A stretch of DNA of 64,000 bases, from the NCBI RefSeq assembly GCF_048544455.1, contig NC_133534.1:37510217-37574216 (forward strand), read 5' to 3'. The translations under genes were made by a program, and so were the position numbers. Every line of letters begins with the position of its first letter. Within the stretch, counting starts at the first letter, position 1. This DNA is from Silene latifolia (lineage: Eukaryota; Streptophyta; Magnoliopsida; Caryophyllales; Caryophyllaceae). The notes beneath the pieces were generated by a model that was given only the letters and a program-made list of their open reading frames with translations, had not been told where the DNA came from and ran no database searches. This document shows, piece by piece, positions 10,810 through 22,511 of this stretch.

Positions 10810-11454
10810 ATGCCTCGTAATAAGCCAGCTGGGTCGTGTCCTAATCAGGGTGGTCAAAGCAACAACAGCAACAACTACTTCAACCGTAATAATGGAGGGG
10901 CTTACCAGCGTCAGGGTGGTAATGCTAATCACAATTCGGCTGCTAAGTCTAATGCATCGGCAAGCACGGTACAGGGTGAAGGTCAAAAGAATAGTGGCAA
11001 GTTGTTCATGATGGACAAACATGTAGCAGAAGAGGATGCGCAAGTCGTCAATGGTACTTTTCTCGTTAATAATACACCGACCTTTGTTTTGTTTGATTCG
11101 GGGGCCACGCATTCTTTTATATCTAGGGGACATGCCTTGTCTATGGGACTGGGGGAGTATGAGTCTGTAAAAGATAATGTTGTCACATCGTGAGGAGAGT
11201 CGGTGTCTTGTGGGAGGTTGTATAAAGAAGTGTGTATGGTTATTGGGGAAGTTAACCTTCCGGTTAATTTATTTGAGTTTCTTAAGGGCGAATTTGAGGT
11301 CATCGCCAGGATGGACTGGCTGGGTAAGTATAAAGCTAGTATAGATTGTCATCAGAAAAAGGTGACCTTGAGGGGTCCTAAGGGAGCTAGAGTAGTAGTG
11401 TATCTTACCGAGGGATTGTGGTCAAACCCAAGTTCAAGGCTATCGCAGATGTAA
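10810..11454 (+). pseudogene. Gypsy-1 aspartic protease region, broken
   Basis: A linker rich in Asn and Gly (NQGGQSNNSNNYFNRNNGG) leads to the protease active site LFDSGATHSFIS at about 11087-11122. A TGA at 11191 (CGA to TGA would explain it) breaks the frame. The conserved downstream block MDWLGKYKASIDCHQKKVTL follows at about 11311-11370. The enzyme would cleave the Gag-Pol polyprotein. It lies directly downstream of gag. Confidence 0.85.
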
Positions 11455-12850
11455 CCTTAAAATCTTACCTGAGGAAGGGGTGTCCCATGATCTTTTGTCA
11501 TATTTGGGATAGTCGATCGGAGGAACCTATAGCAACGGAGATACCGGTTGTGGATAAGTTCATGGATGTCTTTCCAGAAGAGATTCCAGGGTTACCGCCA
11601 AAGAGGGACATTGATTTTAGTGTGAAGTTGAAGCCATGAACGGGACTCATATCTAAGGCTCCGTACCGGATGGCACCGAAAGAATTGGAAGAGTTGAAGA
11701 AACAACTGAATGATCTATTAGAGAAGGGATACATTCGACCTAGTGTATCATCGTGGGGAGCACCAATTTTATTTGTGAAGAAGAAGGATGGTAGTATGAG
11801 GTTATGCATCGATTACATGGAGTTGAATCTTGTCACAGAAAGAACACGTATCCGTTGCCGAGAATTGATGACTTATTCGATCAGTTAAGTGAAGCTGAGG
11901 TGTTTTCCAAGATCGATCTAAGGTCGGGGTACCATCAGTTGAGAATCCGAGATGAGGATGTTCATAAGACAACTTTCAGATCGCGGTATGGTCTTTATGA
12001 GTATGTGGTGATGCCTTTTGGGTTGACTAATGCACCAGCTGTATTCATGGATTTGCTGAATCGGATATTTAGTCCTTTCTTGGACCAGTTTGTGGTGGTC
12101 TTCATTGACGACATCCTAGTATATTCCAAGACTAAAGAGGAGCATGCGAAGCATCTACGATTGGTATTGAAAAAATTACGCGATAACCAGTTGTATGCTA
12201 ACTTGTCCAAGTGCGAGTTCTGGTTGGAAAAGGTGGCTTTTATGGGCCATGTGATTTCGAAAGATTGGGTGTCTGTGGATCCTATCAAGATTGCAGCAGT
12301 GTTGAACTGGGAAGCACCGAAAAATGTGGCTAAAATTCAGAGTTTCTTAGGCTTGGCTGGTTACTACAGGAGGTTTGTGAAAGACTTTTCCACCATTGCT
12401 AGGCCGATGACAGCTTTGATGAGGAAAGAGAACCGATTTCGTTGGGATGATAGTTGTGAGATAGCGTTCCAAAATTTAGAGGAGCATTTGACTACAACTC
12501 TAGAATTAGCATTACCGGAGGTAAATGAGACGTTCGAGGTATATACTGATACTTCGAAGAATGGACTGGGTTGTGTTTTGATGCAGAATGGGAAGGTCAT
12601 CGTTTATGCATCGAGGCAACTGAAATCTTATGAGGAGAACTACCTTACTCATGACTTGGAGTTGGGTGCCGTTGTTTTTGCTCTAAAGATTTGGAGACAC
12701 TACCTCTATGAGGCAATCTTTAAGGTGTTTTCAGATCATAAGAGTTTGAAGTACATTTTCACTCAAAAGGAGCTGAATATGCGTTAGAGGAGGTAGATGG
12801 AGCTGATTGGGGATTATGATATGGAGATTATCTACCATGAGGGGTAGCTA
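11418..12850 (+). pseudogene. Gypsy-1 reverse transcriptase and RNase H, broken
   Basis: RT begins near VVDKFMDVFPEEIPGLPPKR (about 11545) and continues with [49 protein letters not shown] and the catalytic [11 protein letters not shown] (about 12097-12129). The RNase H part has [29 protein letters not shown] and [20 protein letters not shown]. Breaks: TGA at 11637, a frameshift near 11840, TAG at 12785 (CAG to TAG) and TAG at 12846. The frame continues across a solo LTR into the integrase at 16013, because the split block LSRKS / VHCLC is a conserved Gypsy motif. Confidence 0.9.
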
Positions 12851-12867
12851 ATGTTGAGCAGGAAGAG

Positions 12868-15800
12868 TGTGACACCCTCATTCATTGCGGAAAAGTAAAC
12901 ACATAATTCTAAATAAAAACTGCATGGATATGTTCGTAATAGGTTCATTTGGGTAAAAACCTGTAATTTTTAAAACCGAAAATGAAACCTGAACCTGTTA
13001 TAAAAATATCCAAATGGGAAGGTGTCGAACATGCAAGGTCTGAAGTAAATCTCATAAATAAAACATCGCTAAAGTCGCGAAACAAAGTTATACAACCCAA
13101 ATATGAAAAAGGGAGACATATGTCCCTAAAAGGTATATAACATAAAAAGTGTTTAAGGGTCACAATAAAATAAAGTCAATCTAGGTCCGAAGGTTACTTT
13201 GCTCGCTAGCTCGTCCATGAACCCCATATATGCATCACCTACCTGTCAATCGCATTTTATACAAATACGAAAGCCACAGTCAGTGGGGAGTAACTCCGAG
13301 TTCTCCCAGCCACGAAATGTCATAATTAATATAACATGTAAACATAAGAATATGAATATGAATAACACATAGCCTTAGCATATAGATACTAGACAATCGT
13401 GACTATCATGTGAACAACAATATAACAACACATAGTCCTAGCATGTGAATACTAGACCGACTCATACTACACTATCATGTGAATCACATAACATCCGGGA
13501 ATCCAAACTCTATCAACCATAGTCGGCTTGCATCTCACCTTCTATAATTCATAGAATCATCAAACAAGAAAGGACAATATATCTAGAGACAGGCATAAGT
13601 TCTTAGGACAGTCAATAGTCACTCTGTAACTCGAGTCTATACCACGAGGTAAGGTAAACACCCTAGTCCTAAACCTGCGCAGACCTAGCGACATGCGGAA
13701 ACTACCGCATCCAAGACCCATGATAACAACACATGAGTACCCCTAAGGAGTCCACCAAAGGGTTGGCTAGTACTTAAGCTGACCACATACTTCTAAGAGT
13801 ACGTCAGGAGGTCATGTCCTAACTTGGATATAAACCCACCAAGCTAAGACACAAAGGCTATTAAGTGGTGAACATACACTCGTCAAAGACTATAATGGCC
13901 TATCTATGGCGAAGGCCGAAATAGTCACCTAGGACCTAGTCCCAGCTTGAATACTTTAGCCCACACCACACAAGACAAGTAGGACACCCAATTAACCATA
14001 AGAGGGGCAAAGAGTCCAAACTTGTACACACAAATGATCATACACACCCTAGCATATGAAAGGTTACGCAAGAGCATATTCAGCTAACAATCCAACAATA
14101 TCTCCAATATCAATAATAACCCAAATTCCAGCTAACCAACAGTACCATAATTCATGAGAACAAGCTAAAATGGCAAAGAGGCAACAAGACTTAAGAATAA
14201 GGCATCCAAAACATCCAACAACCAACATATGAAAAGACATTCATACTCAAAGACAAATCCTCGACCCGAGTCCCGCGACGGGTCATTGGTCAAATCGAGG
14301 CTGACCGGTTTAAACCTAGTTTGACCAAACTCATTCGGTCAAACTGGCCCAGCTCAGAGTCTTGGCCCATTTTGGCCCACATCACGGTAAATTAGTACTC
14401 CCATGATAAAAGAGTCTCAACACACTATACACAAGTGTTAGGACCAAGTTTAAGATGCATACCCAACAAGAAACTCAAAACCCAATCTATAACAACAAGT
14501 TTAGTACTTGACTATAACAAGGGTCAAATTCAAACGGTCATAACTTGATTTCTAAATATCTAAATAAGGTTAAACCAATTGGAGATGATAGCTTATCTTC
14601 TTACGGTTCTAACGGTAGATCATAAGTCTCAAACAAACAAGTAACGAAAAAGTTATGGCTATTTTACGAAAACTGGTCAGGCTTAAACCGCAGCCTGCGA
14701 TAGTGGCCGGAGCCTGCGGTGTCGGCCGGAGCCTGTGGTGGGTGCCGGAGCCTGCGGTTTTCCCTGCCACCGGACTGTTTGCACGACAATTTCCTGCACT
14801 TTCCCAAAGTCGCTTTCTACCAATTTTTCATCCCAAATTCCTCTTAAATATACATGTTACAACAATAATGCCTAATAGAAACCACAAGAATGTGATTATC
14901 AAACATCTTGATGGATTCAAGCACAAGATTTTGACCCAAAATCAAACAATTAATTCATCCAAACATCGCAACTTTACCCAATTGAAAATCAATGTAACAA
15001 CATGCTTAAAACTCTTCAACCAACCATGAGATGGTTTCTCATACAAACTCATTCAACAACAAACATATGAAAAACGAAACTAACACATTATCAATCACCT
15101 AAACACTTAACAAACAACAAACACAACATCTATGTGACATTAAATCGTCGAGTAACTCGGAATAGTTACCTTAAGCTAGCAAAGAGACAAGTAATAACTT
15201 GAGAAAGCTTCTAAAACCCCAAATTATGCATCATCTTCTACAATATATGAGTCTCCTAACTCATCTTCATATTCTTCATCTATAAGAACAACAAAAACAC
15301 AATTATTAAGCTTAAATTCGAAAACCCTAAAAGATGAGCCTTAAACAAAAATTGGGGGAAATGAAAATAAATCTTACTAGTAGGTGAGGATTGAAGAGAG
15401 GATTCCGAATATATGATTTTTATGCGATTTGGTGGAGAAATGAAGAAGTTATGGTGGATTTAGGGATTGTAAGGAGGATTTTTGAGATGAATTTGGTGTT
15501 TGGAAGAAGGAAGTGATAGAATGAGAATTGAGGAAATGAAAGATGAAAAGGAGACCCATGGAGGATGGAGGGTGCATGGTTTGGGATAGGGTGTTTGGGT
15601 GAGTTTCAATTGTTTACGTTTTAGTTCGTTTCGACGGAAATTAGAAATATTCGTCGAACGCGATTTCCGAGAATATTAAAGTTCTTAAACACGATTTTAC
15701 TAAAAGATTAAGTACTCATATGCCCAATATCCAAACTCGTTTACCCAACGACCGTAAGAAATGGGAAAATCCCAATTTTACGACTTTTACCAAGAATCTA

Positions 15801-16007
15801 TTTTATCAAAGGAAAAAGGTTTAAATATAGTTTAAATCACTTTTAAACATTTCTAAACTATCAAAAATAATTACATTTCTTCAAAATAAAATAAGATTAT
15901 ATTTTATCAAATAAATTTTATTTCAAATAAATTAATATTAAATTAAAATAGATTAAAATATTACTTTTAAAATATAATAAAGGTCTTCAAATTTACGAGG
16001 TGTTACA
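12868..16007 (-). mobile_element. Solo LTR-1 (3.1 kb Gypsy-type LTR) inserted in Gypsy-1 pol
   Basis: It is bounded by TGTGACACC and GTGTTACA, with TSD AAGAG at 12863-12867 and 16008-16012. It shares blocks with solo LTR-2 in opposite orientation; for example, the stretch around 13276-13325 (GTGGGGAGTAACTCCGAG) matches the complement of 19665-19715. No PBS, polypurine tract or coding frame is present, so it is an LTR left after recombination of a full element. A GC-rich tandem of about 17 bp (14688-14760) sits inside. The rest is AT-rich with no supported genes. Confidence 0.85.
14688..14760. repeat. GC-rich short tandem repeat inside solo LTR-1
   Basis: Four imperfect units of the type CCGGAGCCTGCGGT with variable linkers stand out from the AT-rich LTR. 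Solo LTR-2 has a different GC-rich block at 18181-18250. Confidence 0.75.
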
Positions 16008-16012
16008 AAGAG

Positions 16013-17138
16013 TGTGCATTGCTTATGCACTACTTTGTCACTCATAAAGCTAAAGGATGAAGTGACTAAGATGGGTATACATATGATTCGCAAGGGGGAT
16101 CCCATCACCGATTTGACAGTTGAACCAACAATTTATGATAGCTTGAGACAAAAGCAATTGCTTGATCCTAAAATTCAAGAATGGAGAGGAAGAATAGGCA
16201 ACAACAATATGTCGCGATTTTCGATTCATGCGGATGGGAGTGTTCAGTATGATGGTAGATGGTGAGTTCCTAGTGATGCGCAGATGAGAAGGGCGATCAT
16301 GACTGAGGCTCGTTGCACTCCTTATTCAGTGCATCCGGGTGGCGACAAATTGTACAAAGACTAGAAAAAGACCTTTTGGTGACTCGGAATGAAGAAAGAC
16401 GTCGCTGAATTTGTGGCTAGATGTTTGACTTGTCAGAGGGTCAAGGGTGACCAACGAAGACCGCAAGGTAAGGTTCAGTCACTTGATGTACCAGAGTGGA
16501 TATGGAAGTCTATTTCGATGGACTTCATTGTGGGGTTACCGAGAACTCAGCAGGGTAACAATATGATTTGGGTTATTGTGGATCGACTGACCAAGTCAGC
16601 TCATTTTATTCCGATGATAGATACATAGAGCAAGCTGCAACTGGATAATGGTTATCGAAAGAATGTGGTAATATTGTATGGGGTACCAAAAGACATAGTG
16701 TCAAGTAGAGATGCGAGGTTCATATCACGATTCTGGCAAGAGTTGCAGGAGTTTATGGAAACTACATGCAAATGAGTGCAACATTTCATCCTGCGATGGA
16801 CGGACAAACTGAGCGAACTATAAAGACTCTGGAGGACATGTTGATAGCTTGTCTGATGGAATTTGGTGGCATATGGGAAGATAGGTTGGATTTGATCGAG
16901 TTTTCATATAATAACAGCTACCATACTAGTATTGTAATGACACCTTTTGAGGCTTTGTATGGACGGAGGTGTAGGAGTCCCATTTGTTGGGATGATAGTG
17001 CAGAGGTCGTGGTTCTAGGACCAGAATTGGTACAGGAGATGGTTGAGCAGGTAAAGTTGATTCGCCAAAAGATGAAAGCAGCCCAGGATCGACAAACGAG
17101 TTATGTAGATTTACATCGTCGAGCTGTGGAGTTTATGG
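16013..17138 (+). pseudogene. Gypsy-1 integrase (zinc-binding and DDE core), broken
   Basis: After the solo LTR the frame resumes VHCLC...LIKLKDEV. The HHCC-type zinc domain is read from HPGGDKLY through FVARCLTCQRVKGD (about 16329-16450). The core has ISMDFIVGLPRTQQGN (first Asp), SSRDARFISRFWQEL (second Asp) and ATFHPAMDGQTERTIKTLE (Glu). It continues with WDDSAEVVVLGPELVQEM and the segment HRRAVEFMV, which is cut by solo LTR-2. Stops at 16263, about 16362, about 16379 (TGG to TGA) and about 16626 (TGG to TAG), plus a frameshift near 16770, abolish function. Confidence 0.9.
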
Positions 17139-20102
17139 TGTAACGCCCCGTAAAATTCGGACCGTTAATATATTCCGAAAATAATTAATTAATCAAGTAA
17201 AATTTGACAATAATGTATTTAAAGTAAAAATAATTCAAAGAAATATAATTTTATTATATTTTGAAGAAAAGTATTTATTTTAATAGTTTTGAAATGTTTA
17301 AAAATAGTTTAAACCGTGTAAAATCTTTTATTTTGAATTAAGGGCGTATCGGGGGGAAAATGACAATTCGTTTGAACGTTGGGTAAACGAAATTGGAAAT
17401 GGGTCGTATGAATACTCAATTTTATTGTAATCTCGTGTTTAAAAACTTTGGACTTGACGGAGTTTGCGTTTGACTTACGGATTTAATTTTTATCAAGGCA
17501 AATCAAACCCGACTCGTAAATCCCGACTAAAAATCCCGACTCCCTCCTTTCCCTTTCTCCCTTTCCCGCGTGACAGCCCCCCCTCCCCTTTATTCTTTTT
17601 TTTTCGATTTTGTTGTTGTTCATCCTCTAAAAACACCCAAAACACCATTTCTCATAATTCAAGCTCAAAATCGACATAAATCCTTCGTTTCTTGTCCGTT
17701 TTTCGCGAAATTTACCTTTCCGGAATCCCCTCGCCACGATCTACGACTTAGTATGTTCTAATTTCAATTTTCATTAAGTTATTTTAAGACCAATTTTCGG
17801 AAATTCGGTATTTTTGATTAATTATTGTGTTTTAATTGTTTATTTAGGTGAAGGATTGGAAGACGAGTTCGGGGACTCGTATATTGTAGAGGATAGCGGT
17901 TAGTTGTGGTTAGGGTTTCGGTTTTGAGGACTAATTGCTCATTTTCTAGCTTAAGGTAACATATTTCGAGTTACTCGACGAAAGATCGTCACATGTTTTT
18001 GATTTTTGTATGTTTGGTGAATTTTTGTTTGGGTAGTAATTTTCACATGTTAAACTTAGTTGCATGCAAGCTTAATTGGTGTCTTTTGGTAGTTTAAATT
18101 ATCAAAATTGAATTGGGGACGATTAATTAATTTTCAGACGGTCTTATAATGTATAAAAATGAAAAAAAAAGAGAAGAAATGGTGCGGCAGCGGGCCCGGC
18201 AGCAGCCGGCAGGCCCACGGCAGCCCGGCCGGTCTTGGGGTTGGCCCGGGTCGGTCCGTTGCTTGTTTCGCGGTTTTCCATGCTTTGTCCGTCATTTTAA
18301 GTTCATCATGGAAATAATTAGAATGAGTATACATGGTTAAATTTGTTAAGAGAATCATAAAAGTAGCTAAAAGTTATGCTAAGGGTAGAAAAATTATGTT
18401 ATATTGACAATTATCACATGTTAGGATAATTTACAAAAGGAAATTTGTAATTAATAGGCTCAAAATGAATTTTATAGCTATAATTGAAATGTTTTGTTGA
18501 TTGTGCCGAAAACTGAGCCTTAGTCCCTTTGACTGATGCGATGTCAGTTAATTGAGTGATTGGTCATTGCAATTTGACCCGCACTGTCGCGCAGGTGGGG
18601 TTGCGGGTAAAAATTCGGTTGAATGAATTAGATAATCGGCCTTTTTCTTGTTTTAGGCCATTTATTATATCTCTATTTCACATGTGTAATTAGTTGAATT
18701 TAAATAGTTTCTTATTTAGTTAGTTGAATTTAAATAGCTTCTTATTTTGTAGTAATGGCCCTAGTTTTCTCTAAAGCCTTTTATATTGTTATAGTTGCTA
18801 GGATTGGAAATTAGTATTGAATTCTTATTGAGGAACTGTTGGGATTGTATGCTGTAAATAGACATTTATATAGCTTTCACATGATAGAATGTTAGAATTT
18901 ATGTTGGTAAGTAGGACTTTTTGCCCTCTTAAGGTTAAGTGGGTGTCTTACTTGACTTATGTGGTGAGTTTTGGGTGGTGTGGGCTAAAATATTCAAGTG
19001 GGACTAGTTTGTGACTAGGTCCTAGGTGAGTATTTCGGCCTTCATCATAGATAGGTCTTTATAGTCTCTGACGAGTATATGTTCACCGCTTGATAGCCTT
19101 TGTGTTCCTGACTAGTGGATGTTTATCCAAGTTTGGGGCATGACCTCGGTACTAATTTTGATAGTATGGGGTCGGCTTAAGTACTAGCCAACCCTTCGGT
19201 GGTGTCCTTAGGGTACTCACTTCACTTTGTTTTAAAAAAAGTTGTGAGTCTTGGGTGCGGTGGTGTGTATCCGCATGTCTAGGTCTGCTTGTGATTTTAG
19301 GCTAGGGTTGTGTTGTCTCTTGGCCATGTTTTCTTAATAGTAACCGCCGAGCCAAGATACCGGTTCGATTACCTTCCCTACCTCGTGGTATAGACTTGAG
19401 TTACAAAGTGACTATTGACGGGACTAAGAACTTATGCCTGTCTTTGTTATATTGCCCTTTCTTGTATGGTGATTTTATGAATTGTAATAGGTGAGATGTA
19501 AGCGGTTCTGATTGATAAAGTTTGGATTACTATTTGTTATCGATTCACATTATAGTTTAGTTTGGTCAGTTTAGGGGTCATTTGTTAGAATACATGAAAA
19601 GTAAATGGTTTATCAAATTGTTTACATGTTACATTACATGTTACATAAATTTTGACGATTCGTGGCTGGGAGGACTCGAAGTTACTCCCCACTGAATTGT
19701 GGCTTTCGTGTTTGTATAAAATGCGATTGACAGGTTGTTGATGCTTTGTTGGGGGTCACAGACGGCTAGTGAGCAAGGAACCTTGGACCTAGCTTTGGCT
19801 ATTCTATTAGTAAACCTTTTATACTTTTGGTTTGTATATAATTTGAAGGGACATATGTCTCCCTTTCTATTTTGGTTTGTATCCTTATATTTCCGCGTCT
19901 TTAGTTATATATGTAAGTTAGTTTATCAGTTGTTGCAGGGTTGTCGACACTCTTCTTGAGTTGGAATTGGTTGTGAATGGTTTAGTTAGAAAATTTTTGA
20001 AATTGCAGGTTTTTGGACTAGTTGAACCATTTACAAACATATCCTACCAGTTTTTCCGTAGAATTTACGTATATAATTAAGGCTAGATTTAAGGGTGTCA
20101 TA
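17139..20102 (+). mobile_element. Solo LTR-2 (3.0 kb) inserted at the integrase C-terminus
   Basis: It starts TGTAACGCCCCG and ends GGGTGTCATA, with TSD TATGG at 17134-17138 and 20103-20107. The interior aligns piecewise with the reverse complement of solo LTR-1. The pol frame resumes right after it, near 20107. No PBS or internal domain is present. It contains a pyrimidine-rich stretch (17530-17620) and a GC-rich block (18181-18250) but no supported gene; the short open frames there are not conserved between the two copies. Confidence 0.85.
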
Positions 20103-20433
20103 TATGGTGAGTGACAAGGTCCTTTTAAAAGTGTCACCTATGAAGGGTGTCATGTGATTTGGCAAGAAAGGAAAGTTGAGTCAGAAGTACATTGGACCGT
20201 ATGAGATTCTCGATCGAGTGGGCGAGGTGGCTTATCGATTGGCCTTGCCACCAGCGCTTGATCGGGTGCATAATGTTTTTCATGTGTCTCAACTTCGTAA
20301 GTATGTGACTGATCCCTCTCACGTGCTTGAAGTTGAACATATTAAGTTGGATGAAGCACTAACTTATATCGAACACCGAAAGAGATCTTGGATCGAAAAG
20401 TGCGCAAGACAAGGAACGGCGAAACTGTGTTAA
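20103..20433 (+). pseudogene. Gypsy-1 integrase C-terminus and chromodomain-like end (first part)
   Basis: After frameshifts near 20110-20165 the frame reads [40 protein letters not shown] and [18 protein letters not shown]. This is the usual GPF/Y-type module followed by a chromodomain-like tail of plant chromoviruses. LTR-B interrupts it at 20441. The last residues of the domain resume at about 22263 (VEKATWEADGAMREHYPHLF). Such tails are thought to guide integration to heterochromatin; this is family knowledge, not shown here. Confidence 0.8.
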
Positions 20434-20470
20434 AGTGTTGTTGTAATACCACAGGTTTCTGACCATAGGG

Positions 20471-20616
20471 CACTCGGTCGAGTAGGGCTTACTCGGCCGA
20501 GTAGGTTGTCGGGTGTGCCGAGTTTTGATTCTGGAACGTCAGAACTTGATCGAGTATGTTGGTACTCGGTCGAGTTGGGCTTACTCGGCCGAGTACATTG
20601 TGTACTCGGTCGAGTA
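20471..20616. repeat. Palindrome array in U3 of LTR-B
   Basis: Six units of the 14-bp palindrome (cores GGTC, GGCC, GATC) with the same spacers as LTR-A and LTR-C, ending about 50 bp before TATATAAA. Confidence 0.9.
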
Positions 20617-21386
20617 ACTGGTTTGACGGGGTTATATCCGCGGTTTTGATTAAAATAATTAGAGAAATATATAAAGACGTCTTAACAGTCTCTTAATCAT
20701 TTTTCTTAATCATTATTTTAAAACCTAAACTACGGATAACTTCTCCAAATGTTATAATCACCGCTAGGGCTAGATTGAAGGGTTTTTCATCTAAAATTCA
20801 CGTCGATTTATCGGTAAGCATCGTACTTTTGTCTTTATGGTCATATTGTTGTTGTTGTTAAACCTTAATCAGATTTATTGGGGGTTTAGGGTAGATTTTG
20901 ATTGTATGATGTGTGTATAAGTGACGAGTTCTTAGATGAGCCTTTCTGATTTGTTGCTGTGATTGATTTGGATTACGAATAAGGTAGGGTTTTCCTACTC
21001 AGTTAGCTGTATAATTAATTGATTGTTTGTGATTGATTGTTGACATGTGATCGTTCGTTAGAGTTGATAGAGGTTGTTTATTTGTTATGTTGATTGGATG
21101 ATTGTTGAGGAATTATATCGGGAGATGGTTCCATACACATATTCGCCTCTCATGACTCCCGTCACAAGGGGGATGTGCACATTAATGATCTTGGTTCATT
21201 CGTTGCGATGAGCGGATATTTGGTGGGCAAGGCTGCGGTCCTCCACTAGCGGTGTGGGTTACCTGTTGCGATGGGTAACCTGGCAGGGCTACACGCTTTA
21301 GTGTATAGTCAATGATTGGTGATTGTTGGAGTTGGAGATCGACTGATTGTGTTGTTATATTTGTTTCCGCTGTATTGATTTGGTTA

Positions 21387-21909
21387 TATAACAACCCGAC
21401 CCACCACGGTCGTAACACAACCCAATAAGATGGGATATGTACCTTTGGGCCCATTACTTGTCCTCACTTAAGCCCAAAAGCACAAGGCCTTATTACTAAG
21501 TGGTGGGTGGAATCCCTTATAAACATATCACAACCTCCTCAATTCCCCGATGTGGGACAACTTGGGGTGTTACAATCTCCCCCACTTAAAGAACACAACG
21601 TCCTCGTTGTGCCTCTAACTTGACCGCAGCCAAGCCCAGAATCCTCCCCCGCTAGGTGTGTGACCCGAGTACTCCTGACCACGAGCTCACCACACGGCCG
21701 CAGGGTCGCTCTGATACCATTTAAAACAACCCGACCCAACACGGTCGTAACACAACCCAATAAGATGGGATATGTACCTTTGGGCCCATTACTTGTCCTC
21801 ACTTAAGCCCAAAAGCACAAGGCCTTGTTACTAAGTGGTGGGTGGAATCCCTTATAAACATATCACAACATCCTCAATTCCCCGATGTGGGACAACTTGG
21901 GGTGTTACA
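21387..21909 (-). mobile_element. TRIM: miniature terminal-repeat retrotransposon inside LTR-B
   Basis: Two near-identical 185-bp direct repeats (21390-21574 and 21725-21909) flank a 150-bp centre. On the minus strand the repeats start TGTAACACCCC and end in GGGTTGT. A PBS (complement of TGGTATCAGAGC, 21708-21719) lies next to the right repeat, and a purine tract (GTGGGGGAGAT in minus sense) lies next to the left one. The LTR-B target GGTTATA is present on both sides (21382-21388, 21910-21916), giving a 5-7 bp TSD. It has no coding capacity. Mobilisation would need proteins of an autonomous element. Confidence 0.9.
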
Positions 21910-22260
21910 GGTTATACAGTTGACTAACCCCGTTTTATGTTTTCAAAACTGTTGTGATCCATTCGAGGATGGTGAGCAGTTGACTAGCAGGTGATAGATG
22001 TTATGATAGCTCGCGGGATATGGACGGGAGGAGTCATCACTGCTGTGTCTATTAGCGTAATTGAGTTTAGCTTTATGACTTTTGGATTTGGTTGTTTGGT
22101 TTTGGAGTTTAAAGAATTGTAACCTTTTCTTTACAGTTGTTTTAATTAAGTTGTTTCATTATGGTTTCTATGATGCATACTACCTCGGGTAACCGAGATG
22201 GTAACACCCTCATATGCTAAGGTGGTCATTGGTAAGGCACTTTGGTATATGGGGGTGTCA

Positions 22261-22506
22261 TAATGTTGAAAAGGCTACATGGGAAGCGGATGGGGCTATG
22301 AGAGAGCATTATCCTCACCTTTTTTATCAGATATGGTTGGTTACGGGGTCATAACCTTATTCTTTTAAGGGGGTAGGAGATAATCGCATGTGTTTTGGAA
22401 TAGGTTTGGGTTGTTTATAAAGTTTCGAGTCAGTCGTGGGGTGTCTTTTGAGTCATTTTAAGTTGTTTTTTGTCTTGTGTTCGGTACGTTGGTGTTGTGT
22501 CGCGTG
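22261..22506 (+). pseudogene. Gypsy-1 pol end and start of the 3' untranslated tail
   Basis: The chromodomain end VEKATWEADGAMREHYPHLF reads at about 22265-22324 and is followed by stops. The rest to 22506 is the untranslated tail. It continues after Copia-2 at 48691 and leads to the polypurine tract. Confidence 0.75.
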
Positions 22507-22511
22507 GTTTT

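Larger units (their letters stand above)
20442..22260 (+). mobile_element. LTR-B: solo LTR of the Gypsy-1 family, carrying a TRIM
   Basis: It aligns with LTR-A and LTR-C throughout (TGTAATACC start, palindrome array 20471-20616, TATATAAA 20668-20675, hairpins, GGGGGTGTCA end). It is about 1.29 kb after removing the 523-bp TRIM. It sits in the chromodomain coding region. I see no convincing 5-bp TSD: TGTTG occurs at 20436-20440 and 22264-22268, but the host sequence naturally has TGTTG at both places and about 14 bases of the expected frame are missing. Confidence 0.8.

Noticed and set aside
14655-15029. 124-residue open frame on the plus strand in solo LTR-1
   Set aside because: It is opened by the GC-rich repeat, has no domain features and no counterpart in solo LTR-2.
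18149-18340. Small Arg/Pro-rich frame in solo LTR-2
   Set aside because: It translates the GC-rich low-complexity block; not conserved in solo LTR-1.
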